From NCBI RefSeq assembly GCF_011064615.1, contig NZ_JAALJH010000003.1:205155-269154 (forward strand): DNA of 64,000 nucleotides. The letters run 5' to 3'. The position numbers and the translations under genes are program-made. This stretch comes from Aquisphaera insulae. GTDB lineage: Bacteria > Planctomycetota > Planctomycetia > Isosphaerales > Isosphaeraceae. The notes under the pieces were generated by a model. The model saw only the letters and a program-made list of their open reading frames with translations. It ran no database searches and was not told where the DNA came from. Each line of letters begins with the position of its first letter. Position 1 is the first letter of the stretch. Below are positions 42,701-49,709 of this stretch, in pieces.

Positions 42701-44089
42701 TCCGCCTCCTCCGTCGGCAGCCTTTCCCTCATCGCCGGCCCGGTGTCCTCGTTCGTCGTCACCGCCGAGCCGACCGGGACCGCGGGCGACACCCTGGTGA
42801 TCCTGGTCACCGCCCACGACGCCTACGGCAACGTCGCGACCGGCTACACGGGCCCGGTCCAGCTCAGCAGCAGCGACCCGAACGCCGTGCTGCCGTCGAA
42901 TCCGACCCTCACGAACGGCGTGGGAACGTTCGCCATCGCCTTCCGGACCGCCGGGAACCAGTCGCTCACCGTGACCGACCCGAGCTCGCCGGACGTCTCG
43001 GGCACCGGGTCCGTCTCGGTCGCGAAGGCCCAGACCCTGGGCGGCGATCTAACCACCTCGCCGTCGACATCCTCCTACGGCCAGCCGCTGACCCTGACGG
43101 CCACCTACACGTCGCCGGGGGCTGGCGCCGGGGCCCCGACCGGGATGGTGGACTTCTATGACGGCGACACCTACCTCGGCTCCGCGCCGCTGGTCGCCCC
43201 GGGGACGGGGAACTCGGCCACGGCCCGGTTCACGATCTCCACGCTCAGCCCGGGGAGCCACAACTTCCGGTCGGTCTACTCGGGCGATGCCAACAATGAG
43301 TCCGCCTCCTCCGAGAGGGGATCGACGGTGGTCGTGTCTCCGGCGACGACCGACACCACGCTCTCCGCGGCGAAGACGGGGCGGGGGGTGACGCTCCTCG
43401 CGACCGTGACCGCGACGTCGCCGGGCCGCCCGACGATTGGCGGCTCGGTCTCCTTCTACGACGGCGACACACTGCTCGCGACCGTGCCGGTCCTCAACGG
43501 CGTCGCGAGCTATGACATCGCTTCCATCTCCGCCGGGGCGCATGCCTTCCGGGCCGTCTATTCCGGCGACGGCTCGTCCTCGGCCAGCGTGACGTCGATT
43601 GCGTTCAACCCCGACGGCCCGAAGGTCATCGGCCTGAGCCGTTACGGGGTCGGCGCCCATCGGACGGTGCTGGCCCTGAAGTTCGACAGCCGGCTCGACG
43701 CGACCTCGGCGGCGAGCAAGTCCAATTACCAGATCCTCCGCAGGAACGGGCGGCGAATCGCCGTCCGGAGCGCCAGCTACGACCCGGACACCGCCACGGT
43801 GACCCTGGTGACGGCCCGACGCCTGCGGCTCTTCGGGCGCTACAGGCTCGTCGCCTCGGGCGCCCTCACGGATAGCTCGGGGACTCCGCTGGACGGCTCG
43901 GGGACCGGCCACCCGGGGACGGCGTTCGCCGCGAAGGTCCGATGGACGGCCCTGACGATGCCGGGCTCCGCCCCGGCCGTCACGTTCATCGACGGCCATG
44001 CCACCTCGTACCCAGGTCGGTTCCGGCAGTACGTGCGGAACGTGCTCCACACGACGGTCATCGCCTTGCGGGCCGCCTCGTTGCGGTGA
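39728..44089 (+). CDS. Giant secreted Kelch/Ig-like surface protein
   Basis: About 1453 residues from the TTG at 39728. The N-terminus is short and Arg-rich and leads to LLEERSLLA (about 29-37), the planctomycete export/anchor motif. Then come PKD-like domains (about 38-231); a first Kelch beta-propeller (about 235-524, repeats of IYAIGG and DTWTQVASLP type); an MBG-like domain and a further PKD-like domain (about 531-700); a second Kelch propeller (about 700-994); a bacterial Ig domain (about 1006-1104); two Ig-like 3_5 domains (MVDFYDGDTYLG, SVSFYDGDTLLA); and a Big_5-like C-terminal domain. It is most likely exported and used for adhesion, binding or cell-surface structure. A hairpin follows the gene. 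No partner gene is close. Confidence 0.85.
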   Translation: MLLHRIPRCPARSGHSRRSRLRHRPTLALLEERSLLAATTISALSQYHSFATGVDSGPVLVASFTDSALAPGGYTASINWGDGSTSAGIVSADPNVAGRFNVTGSHTFADQGVSLVSVAVTNVTTSASRTVSSVDSILIPPPVVTTVAPPGLTVGGTVSGVTVATFTDLDPTVTAGDFTATITWGDGDTTGATITADPNVPGQFDVVASKSSPYATAGAQTLGVTVNVLQFSSPYGWKQLAGMPEARGFVTPVSVGGLIYEIGGVNGLGQSPQTVFAYNPATNSWAAKASLPGSDQAMFEVAGPDGKIYALAWDPIDAYKRMDIYDPATDTWTSTGSLALTPDRFSMTTGPDGLIYIVGGSVSGVATTAVYTFDPDSGSLATAPSLPSPRLVVGVVTGPDGRIYAIGGETGSGPTAEVDAYDPVLATWTQVASLPMSLAQMAVGVGPTGLIYAIGGYGQSGWVQNAYAYDTTTDTWAASPSLPTWRLYEGGTAGMDGRIYIMGNAGPSAEVFAFNPFNTFDSDSTTVNVAKGTPTIDWANPGPILAGTALGASQLNASASVSGTFAYALPSGTVLPAGLGQALTVTFTPDDATNYDPATATVHIDVFAPPTVTVASPILVVGQAMTDVEVATFTDTTFPGATASDFAATITWADDSTTAGVITADPTVAGLFHVTVSGPSLFTLAGPAPFRVSVKAVGQAIPGVWSSLSTFDNYLYYLAAAQSGGKIYIIGGYSGGILSTVQSYDPATQTLSTVAPLPIAIYDHAATTGPDGTVYVLGGDSDSGSYLDTAYTYNPATDTWTQVASLPTGRDYLSAATGPDGKIYAIGGHTSLGYTTEVDAYDPGTGTWTQVAPLPVATAYAAATTGPDGRIYLIAGYTSSGNTSSVYAYDTATDTWTQVADLPLANAYLSAATASDGTIYAIGGYDDEGYVSAVYSYDVATDTWSQAASLADGNYSSGAATGPDGQVYLIGGNLHSDDYPGISVLSNPSMPSASSVGSLSLIAGPVSSFVVTAEPTGTAGDTLVILVTAHDAYGNVATGYTGPVQLSSSDPNAVLPSNPTLTNGVGTFAIAFRTAGNQSLTVTDPSSPDVSGTGSVSVAKAQTLGGDLTTSPSTSSYGQPLTLTATYTSPGAGAGAPTGMVDFYDGDTYLGSAPLVAPGTGNSATARFTISTLSPGSHNFRSVYSGDANNESASSERGSTVVVSPATTDTTLSAAKTGRGVTLLATVTATSPGRPTIGGSVSFYDGDTLLATVPVLNGVASYDIASISAGAHAFRAVYSGDGSSSASVTSIAFNPDGPKVIGLSRYGVGAHRTVLALKFDSRLDATSAASKSNYQILRRNGRRIAVRSASYDPDTATVTLVTARRLRLFGRYRLVASGALTDSSGTPLDGSGTGHPGTAFAAKVRWTALTMPGSAPAVTFIDGHATSYPGRFRQYVRNVLHTTVIALRAASLR

Positions 44090-44116
44090 TCGCCGACGAC
44101 CCCCGCGAGGCCTCCG

Positions 44117-44153
44117 AAAGCCGCCCCGGTCCTCCTCGACCGGGAGCGGCCTT
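44117..44153 (+). terminator. Terminator hairpin after the Kelch protein gene
   Basis: An imperfect GC-rich stem (AAGCCGCCCCGGTC against GACCGGGAGCGGCCTT) with a 6-nt loop, followed by a modest T-rich stretch (gtttcttg), about 30 bases after the stop. Confidence 0.5.
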
Positions 44154-44304
44154 CGCGTTTCTTGATCGACGGCGAGATGCAACCGCGAACCCGAGCCGCC
44201 CGCCAATGGGGTTGAGTTCCGCCCCGCCGCCCGGTAGCGTGGCCTGTTTCGGCGACCGATGATCGCCGGCACCTCAACCCGACCACAGCGAGAGGATGAC
44301 AGCC

Positions 44305-44799
44305 ATGGCCAGACCCAAGGTCTACTTCGACGTCACGATCGACGGCAAGCCCGCCGGCCGGATCACGCTCGAGCTCTTCGACGACGTCACCCCGAAGACG
44401 GCGGAGAACTTCCGGGCCCTCTGCACCCACGAGCACGGCTTCGGCTACAAGGGCTCCTCGTTCCACCGCGTGATCCCGGAATTCATGCTCCAGGGTGGGG
44501 ACTTCACCAACCACAACGGGACCGGCGGCAAGTCGATCTACGGGTCGAAGTTCGCGGACGAGAACTTCAAGCTCAAGCACGACCGGCCGTTCCTGCTCTC
44601 GATGGCCAACGCCGGCCCGAACACGAACGGCTCCCAGTTCTTCATCACGACCGTGCCCACGCCCTGGCTCGACGGCAAGCATGTCGTCTTCGGCGAGGTG
44701 ACCGAGGGGTCGGACATCGTCAAGAAGATCGAGTCCCTGGGCTCCCGTGGCGGCGCCACATCCGCCAAGATCGTCATCTCCGAGAGCGGCCAGCTCTGA
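44305..44799 (+). CDS. Cyclophilin-type peptidyl-prolyl cis-trans isomerase
   Basis: 164 residues from the ATG at 44305, 9 bases after AGAGG; the ATG at 44296 abuts that site and is less likely. Active-site motifs of cyclophilin A are present: [15 protein letters not shown] (catalytic Arg and hydrophobic pocket), [20 protein letters not shown], and [12 protein letters not shown]. It lacks a signal peptide, so it is cytoplasmic, where it catalyses proline isomerisation during folding. It stands alone with a strong hairpin downstream. Confidence 0.95.
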   Translation: MARPKVYFDVTIDGKPAGRITLELFDDVTPKTAENFRALCTHEHGFGYKGSSFHRVIPEFMLQGGDFTNHNGTGGKSIYGSKFADENFKLKHDRPFLLSMANAGPNTNGSQFFITTVPTPWLDGKHVVFGEVTEGSDIVKKIESLGSRGGATSAKIVISESGQL

Positions 44800-44822
44800 G
44801 CTCGAGCCCCGACTCCTCGCGT

Positions 44823-44854
44823 GGGCCCGGCCGGCCCGCTCGCCGGCCGGGCCC
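44823..44854 (+). terminator. Terminator hairpin after the cyclophilin gene
   Basis: A perfect 13-bp stem (GGGCCCGGCCGGC against its complement) with a 6-nt loop, 24 bases after the stop. No T-run. Confidence 0.6.
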
Positions 44855-44894
44855 GCCTCGTCCGGCCCTCGGGCGTTACCGGAAGCACCACCCC

Positions 44895-45443
44895 ATGCCC
44901 GTGAGCTGCTCCGTCTTCGTCGCCACCAGCATCGACGGCTACATCGCGCGGCCCGACGGCTCGCTCGACTGGCTCGACCGGGCCCGGGAGACGATGTCGC
45001 CGGGCGAGGATTGCGGCTTCGGCGACTTCCTCGCCTCGGTCGACGCCGTGGTCCTTGGACGAAGGACCTTCGAGAAGGTCCTCTCCTTCCCGGACTGGCC
45101 TTACGAGAGCAAGCCCGTGTGGGTCCTGAGCGAGTCTCTCGAGGAACCGCCTGCGGGCCGTTGGGAGAGCGTCCGGATCCTCTCGAAGCCACCCGCCGAC
45201 GTCGTCCGGCTGGCCGAAAACTATCATTTCGATCGACTCTACATCGACGGCGGACGGGCGATCCAGTCCTTCCTCTCCGCCCGCCTCATCACCGACTTGA
45301 CCATCACCACGATCCCGATCCTGCTCGGTTCCGGGCTCCCCCTGTTCGGCCCGACGAGCGGCGACGTCCGGCTCTCGCATGTCTTCACGCGGGTCTATGA
45401 CTTCGGGTTCGTGCAGAATCGCTACGCCGTCCTCTCCGCCTGA
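44895..45443 (+). CDS. Dihydrofolate reductase family protein (RibD C-terminal fold)
   Basis: 182 residues. The sequence starts SCSVFVATSIDGYIARPDGSLDWL and continues with VVLGRRTFEKVL, LYIDGGRAIQSFL and PILLGSGLPLFG, the set typical of the RibD C-terminal/DHFR-like reductases found widely as stand-alone proteins (YyaP/YwjB type). It should bind NADPH, but these proteins are not true folate enzymes in most cases and the substrate is unknown. Single gene, between a terminator and a sigma factor gene. Confidence 0.9.
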   Translation: MPVSCSVFVATSIDGYIARPDGSLDWLDRARETMSPGEDCGFGDFLASVDAVVLGRRTFEKVLSFPDWPYESKPVWVLSESLEEPPAGRWESVRILSKPPADVVRLAENYHFDRLYIDGGRAIQSFLSARLITDLTITTIPILLGSGLPLFGPTSGDVRLSHVFTRVYDFGFVQNRYAVLSA

Positions 45444-45560
45444 GTCGCCCCGGGGAACCGAGGAAAATCGCCCGTGCGCCGCGAAATCCGGACAATTCCA
45501 CCGACGCCGCGGCATTATCGAGAGGAAATCGTCAAGGGGGATGGGCCGGAGGCCGAGACG

Positions 45561-46955
45561 ATGTCTGAGGATCGACGCCGCGCGATGCCGCAACATCTCC
45601 GGACGCTCCTGGCCGCGGGGACGACGGGGGCGCTCACGGACGGCCAGTTGCTGGAGCGATTCCTCGCCCGCGAGGGGGAGGCCGCCGAGCTCGCCTTCGC
45701 GACGCTCGTGGAGCTGCACGGCCCGATGGTCCTCCGCGTCTGCCGGTCCATCCTCCGCGACGGCCACGCGGCACACGACGCCTTCCAGGCGACGTTCCTG
45801 GTCCTCGCCCGCAGGGCCCGGTCGCTCTGGGTCAGGGACTCCCTGGGACCGTGGCTGTACCAGGTCGCCTACCGGCTCGCGAACCGCGCCCGGGCCGAGT
45901 CATCCCGCCGCCGCCGGTTGGAGTCCAGGGCGGCGGTGCTCGCCGCCGGGAGTCCCGGCCCGACGACCGCGGAGTCGGACCTCGGCGAGATCCTCCACGA
46001 GGAGCTCTCCCGGCTGCCGGCCACCTACCGGTCGGCGGTGGTCCTCTGCTGCCTCGAAGGGCTGACCATCGAGCAGGCGGCCGGGCGACTCGGCTGGCCC
46101 ACGGGGACGGTGCAAAGCCGCCTGGCCCGTGGCCGGGAAAGGCTCCGCGCTCGGCTGACGCGTCGCGGGCTGGCCCCCGCGGCCGTGGCGGCCACCCTGG
46201 GCCTGGCGGATGACCCGGCCTTCGCCGTCGTGACTTCCCACCTCGCGGAGGTCACCATCACGGCCGCGACGCGGTTCGCGGCGAGCAGGCCCCTGGCGGC
46301 CGGGACAGTCCCGACCGCCGCAACCCTCCTGGCAGAAGGAGCCCTCGAGACCATGATCCGGAACAGCGTGAAGACCACCGCGTTGGCGGTCCTGGCCGCC
46401 GGCCTGGCGATCGCAGGAGCCGGCGCGTTCGCCCAGCAGCTCGGCCGCGGGCAGAGAGAGCCCGACGGGCGCCCGACGGACGTCATCAAACCGCCCCCCG
46501 CTCGGCCGTCGGCGGCCGGCGGCTTCGCGGAGAGATTCACACTCCCCGGCCCACCGCCGGGCGGTCGGATGGAGATCCAGATCGTCGGTCCGGACGAGGA
46601 GCGGCACCGGTTGACCCTGGAGCCGGAGGGGAGCGGCCGCTTCCGAGTCCTGTGGGACATGCATGGCAAGTACGGAGAGTTGCGAAATCTCTCTTTCATT
46701 TCATCCGCGGTCGAGGTCGCGGCCCTCGACGAGGCCGGCCTGCCGCGGAGGCTCCCCACGCTGGCCCGCGGGGCCCCCACAACGGGGACCATGCCCGCGT
46801 CGACGCCCGGATCCGATTACGACCGGCGCCTGCAGGAACTGGAGAGGAAGCTCGATCGGGTCCTCAAGGTCCTCGAAGCCACTCCCGGCGACCACGGCAT
46901 GTCCGGCGACCACGGTATGCCGACCCGGGGCTCGGGCGGCCTGCGCTCTCAGTGA
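45561..46955 (+). CDS. ECF sigma factor with membrane-spanning C-terminal extension
   Basis: About 464 residues from the ATG at 45561, which has GGAGG about 8 bases upstream; an upstream GTG at 45474 would add 29 unrelated residues. Sigma region 2 is at about 40-115 (HAAHDAFQATFLVLAR, DSLGPWLYQVAYRLANRAR) and region 4 at about 142-200 (LTIEQAAGRLGWPTGTVQSRL). A hydrophobic helix at about 270-291 (ALAVLAAGLAIAGAGAFA) predicts one membrane crossing, followed by about 170 residues likely outside the cytoplasm and ending in a coiled-coil-like stretch. Such fused sigma factors are common in planctomycetes and may sense through the outer part. No separate anti-sigma gene is adjacent. Confidence 0.88.
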   Translation: MSEDRRRAMPQHLRTLLAAGTTGALTDGQLLERFLAREGEAAELAFATLVELHGPMVLRVCRSILRDGHAAHDAFQATFLVLARRARSLWVRDSLGPWLYQVAYRLANRARAESSRRRRLESRAAVLAAGSPGPTTAESDLGEILHEELSRLPATYRSAVVLCCLEGLTIEQAAGRLGWPTGTVQSRLARGRERLRARLTRRGLAPAAVAATLGLADDPAFAVVTSHLAEVTITAATRFAASRPLAAGTVPTAATLLAEGALETMIRNSVKTTALAVLAAGLAIAGAGAFAQQLGRGQREPDGRPTDVIKPPPARPSAAGGFAERFTLPGPPPGGRMEIQIVGPDEERHRLTLEPEGSGRFRVLWDMHGKYGELRNLSFISSAVEVAALDEAGLPRRLPTLARGAPTTGTMPASTPGSDYDRRLQELERKLDRVLKVLEATPGDHGMSGDHGMPTRGSGGLRSQ

Positions 46956-47091
46956 GAGTCGGCGGCGGTCTCCTTCGCACGGGGCCAGGAGGCCCGGCCA
47001 CATCTGGCTTCGCGCCCCCGATCGGCGATGATGAGGTTGCCCGGCCGCGTATGTCGCGGCCCGGGCGACCATCGCTATCCGGAGCGGAACC

Positions 47092-47424
47092 ATGCCCCAT
47101 CCGAGCGCCACCTATACGCACATCCCGGACCTCCTCGCCGAGGTGAATGTCCCCACCGACGGCATCCTCTCGCGCACGATCTTCAGCGACGACCGCAGCA
47201 AGATCGTCCTCTTCGGCTTCGGCGCCGGCCAGGAGCTGTCCGAGCACACCTCGTCCATGCCCGCGACGCTCCAGTTCCTCTCCGGCGGAGCCGACGTGGG
47301 CCTGGGTGACGACACGGTTCAGGCCCGCCCCGGCACCTTCATCCACATGCCGCCGGGCCTCCCGCATAGCGTCCGGGCGACGGCACCGACCGTGATGGTC
47401 CTGACGCTCTTCCGGGGTGAGTGA
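47092..47424 (+). CDS. Cupin-domain protein
   Basis: 110 residues forming a single small cupin beta-barrel. Metal-binding motif 1 is partly changed (GAGQELSEHTSSMPATLQFLSGG, with His but without the full HxH), and motif 2 is GTFIHMPPGLPHSVRA with His residues. It is likely a metal-binding sensor or small enzyme of unknown substrate. It is the last clear gene before the tRNA-His-bounded element. Confidence 0.88.
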   Translation: MPHPSATYTHIPDLLAEVNVPTDGILSRTIFSDDRSKIVLFGFGAGQELSEHTSSMPATLQFLSGGADVGLGDDTVQARPGTFIHMPPGLPHSVRATAPTVMVLTLFRGE

Positions 47425-47502
47425 CTGGCACGCGTCGGAGGAGCTGGATCACGGTCGACAAGGCTGGCCGACGAAGAGGCCGGCAGACGTTCGGACGGGA
47501 AG

Positions 47503-47549
47503 GATGGCTGACGGGATTCGACCCCGCGATATCCAGATCCACAATCTGG
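47503..47549 (-). pseudogene. tRNA-His 3'-half fragment
   Basis: 45 of 47 bases match the 3' half of the intact tRNA-His gene at 49404-49477 (anticodon arm, T arm and 3' acceptor strand), on the same strand. The match ends sharply at the 5' edge of the anticodon stem; there is no D arm or 5' acceptor strand. A directly repeated tRNA 3' half is what site-specific integration into a tRNA gene leaves behind. Confidence 0.85.
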
Positions 47550-47550
47550 A

Positions 47551-47742
47551 AAGCCCCCGCAGATCACGGCTAATGACAAGTGTTTGCGTCAACCCGAGCC
47601 TGCCGTCGCCCACCATTTGCCGGCTGGCAAGCGTCGGATGCCCGACGATCCGTACCTGGCCGTCCTGATCGCGGCTTAGTCGGATCTCCCCGAAGCCGTC
47701 CGGGCCGGGATCATGGCTATGGTCGATGCACGCAAGTCGTGA
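47551..47742 (+). pseudogene. Possible remnant of an integrase C-terminal tail
   Basis: Directly inside the tRNA fragment, a frame reads through MPDDPYLAVLIAA, an in-frame TAG at 47680-47682, then SDLPEAVRAGIMAMVDARKS before a TGA at 47740-47742. Restoring Trp (TGG) at the TAG gives a sequence like the variable C-terminal end (DPDLAxVIxAWPxLPxAIRAGIxAMV) of planctomycete tyrosine recombinases as I remember them. The catalytic domain is absent. Weak but consistent with a decayed integrative element. Confidence 0.3.
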
Positions 47743-47762
47743 AGGAGCGGGCCAGCGGCATC

Positions 47763-48374
47763 TCAACGACCATGATCACCGGCTACGTCGGGTCGGGGCA
47801 GGAGGTCCGCGACGACGATCCGGGCGATGATCGCACCGGCCACCACGAGATCGGCGGCCCCATCGGCCCCGATGATCACGGGATCGTTCCCGGGCCGGAA
47901 GACCTCCAGCCGGCGCTGGACGAGGTTGAGGACCCAACACTCGGGGACGCCGCCGTCCACGAAGAGCCGGGACCGACGACGGTCCCGCCGTAGCGAGCTG
48001 TCGGCGACCTCCACAATCAGGGCGACCCGGTCGGGCCGAGGCGACCCGCCGAGATAGTCGTCCGCCACGCCCCGGACGATCGAGGCGTCCGGCTCCGGCA
48101 TGCTCCTCCTGCCCGGGATCGCCACCGGCTTCTCGATCCGGACGTACCAGCCCGTCCCGACCAGTGCCGCCGACAGGATCAATTGCACCTTGTCGCTGGC
48201 CACGCAGTGGGCATCCCCCTTGGTCATCTTGCCGACGATCCTCCCCTCGATCAGCTCAACCGGCGCGTCCGCGTCGATCACGCCGTCTGCGATCAGCCGT
48301 TCGTACTGCTCGACGCTCATCCGCCGACGTCGCGCCCCTCCGGAGACTGATTCGGATCGTTCGACCGTACTCAT
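47763..48374 (-). CDS. Uma2 family endonuclease-fold protein (within the tRNA-bounded element)
   Basis: 203 residues. Second Uma2 protein of the window, divergent from the one at 33.5-34.2 kb. The family's core residues are present: Glu-Pro-Asp in MPEPDASIV and Glu in LIVEVADSS, followed by the usual W-containing strand CWVLNLV. It looks intact, unlike its neighbours in the element. Role unknown; Uma2 genes are frequent passengers on small mobile segments in this phylum. Confidence 0.85.
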   Translation of the reverse strand: MSTVERSESVSGGARRRRMSVEQYERLIADGVIDADAPVELIEGRIVGKMTKGDAHCVASDKVQLILSAALVGTGWYVRIEKPVAIPGRRSMPEPDASIVRGVADDYLGGSPRPDRVALIVEVADSSLRRDRRRSRLFVDGGVPECWVLNLVQRRLEVFRPGNDPVIIGADGAADLVVAGAIIARIVVADLLPRPDVAGDHGR

Positions 48375-48714
48375 CCCTCAGCCCTCCAGCACCTGACTCA
48401 AGCTGGCCAGCCTTTCAGTTACGCGAATCCTACCACGCCCAGGCAGGACCGTCTGCCGTGTCCGTCAGGCGACCTGACCCGCCGCTCTCCCCGGTCTGGG
48501 GCCCGACATCGTCCGGAGACTCCGGCTTGCTTACCGAGGCCGCCACCAGGTCGAGGACCTCGAATCCGCCGTAAGGCATCGGGGAGACGGCGACCTGGCC
48601 ACCCGAGGCCAGTCCTCGAGCCCGACACCAACTGAATCTGCTCGATCCAATCCTCATGGGCCAAGGACAGCGATCACCTCAGAACGGAAGCCGGCCGATC
48701 TGGCCCTCCCAGTC
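48375..48714. other. Decayed region inside the tRNA-bounded element
   Basis: No intact gene. On the minus strand, 48664-48430 holds two short overlapping frames (MAHEDWIEQIQLVSGS in one, RARGLASGGQVAVSPMPY and FEVLDLVAA in the other) that would read as one protein if joined by a frameshift. I take this as a probable frameshifted small gene. Confidence 0.35.
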
Positions 48715-49026
48715 CTATGGCTCGCACGGCTCGGAGATGAGATGTAAATCGTTCACGTAGCGCCCGATCGTCGCACCAAGCTGATGGCCGAAGAGGAGGC
48801 CGGCGAAATGTCGCCCCTGTCGTTGCCAGCTCTCCGCCAGGACCTGGAAACGGATATCCTGCGTGAAGAGTACGCGTTTCAGGGATCGGGTTCGTTCCAG
48901 GAGTTGATCGTCCGGAAGCGTCGTGGAGCCATCCTCACTCGCCGTGATGACATCCACCCCGCGCCGCCGTTACTAGTCGGCGATTGCTCGAGGGACATGG
49001 ACGTCCAGGTAGAGAGGAACGGGCAT
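48715..49026 (-). pseudogene. DUF5615 PIN-like gene interrupted by tandem TAG TAA
   Basis: Starting at the ATG at 49026, the frame reads MPVPLYLDVHVPRAIAD, then two adjacent stop codons TAG TAA (codons 18-19), then RRRGVDVITASEDG and a normal DUF5615 body (LLERTRSLKRVLFTQDIRF, GRHFAGLLFGHQLGATIGRYV) to a stop at 48715. The acidic first strand and the downstream Asp region are cut apart, so the toxin is inactivated unless restarted internally at 48957. The ATG follows directly on the stop of the upstream DUF433 gene, keeping the ancestral operon order. Confidence 0.8.
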
Positions 49027-49341
49027 CTACGATCGAGCTCGCAGTCGGAGCCGATTCATCACGGGGGGGAGGGGGCCATCGTCCTGGATCTTACGATCCA
49101 GGTCCAGCTCCGCCTGGATCTCCGCATCGATCTCGGCCTGGTGATCGAAGTAATAGGCCATGGCCGCGTGCGCCTCGGCCAGGGTCAGGGAGGTATGCTG
49201 ACGGCACATCTCGTCCGGCGACCATCCGTGGGCGAGGTAGTCCATGACGATCTGGGCCACCCGGATCCGCGGAAGGCGTTCCAGGCGTGCCGAACCGCTC
49301 TCCCGCTTCTCGATGTGCGGATAGGCAAACCCGGTGGCCAA
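49027..49341 (-). CDS. DUF433 family protein, possible orphan antitoxin
   Basis: 104 residues from a TTG at 49341 with GGAAGG about 7-8 bases upstream. The C-terminal half is clearly DUF433 (RVAQIVMDYLAHGWSPDEMCRQHTSLTLAEAHAAMAYYFDHQAEI). The usual CGGxPxIxGTRI segment is replaced by RESGSARLERLPRI, so this part may have suffered a local deletion or frame slip. It precedes the DUF5615 pseudogene without a gap. With its toxin dead, it would be an orphan antitoxin. Confidence 0.65.
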   Translation of the reverse strand: MATGFAYPHIEKRESGSARLERLPRIRVAQIVMDYLAHGWSPDEMCRQHTSLTLAEAHAAMAYYFDHQAEIDAEIQAELDLDRKIQDDGPLPPVMNRLRLRARS

Positions 49342-49403
49342 AGTCCGACCTTCCCGCGTAGGTTAGGTCTCGCCAAATCAGCGAAGGGAATGGCACGCTT
49401 CAG

Positions 49404-49477
49404 GGTGGCTGACGGGATTCGAACCCGCGATATCCAGATCCACAATCTGGTGCCTTAACCGCTAGGCCACAGCCACC
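49404..49477 (-). tRNA. tRNA-His (anticodon GTG)
   Basis: A full cloverleaf is readable on the minus strand: acceptor GTGGCTG pairing with CAGCCAC, with the extra G-1 opposite C73 that is diagnostic of tRNA-His; anticodon stem CCAGA/TCTGG around loop TTGTGGA; T arm with the TTCGAAT loop. CCA is not encoded. The 3' end faces the decayed element, the normal geometry for integration at a tRNA. Confidence 0.96.
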
Positions 49478-49499
49478 ATCAATCGGTAACGATAAGGAC

Positions 49500-49529
49500 A
49501 CGATAAACGGGGCTCCGGGTTCGCGTCAA
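49500..49529 (-). promoter_or_regulatory. Promoter of tRNA-His
   Basis: -35 TTGACG (49529-49524), an 18-bp spacer and -10 TATCGT (49505-49500), placing the transcription start about 15 bases before the tRNA. Confidence 0.5.
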
Positions 49530-49709
49530 GGGCGTGATCGAGCGCCGAACCCTGCCCAGGGGGGGGCTTGCCGGGGGTAGTAAACTCTTGACGCGGGTGC
49601 GCGATGCTGCTGGGATGAGACGGCGTCGGGACGGCGAATCCCGTGCGAAGGAAACCGGGGACGAGGCCCGGTCGGTCGAGCCCGCCGAGGGGGCTCCGAG
49701 GCGAGTCCG

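Noticed and set aside
49385..49460. A short protein frame reading VADGIRTRDIQIHNL
   Set aside because: This is the well-known spurious translation of a tRNA gene in the reverse direction; the DNA is tRNA-His.
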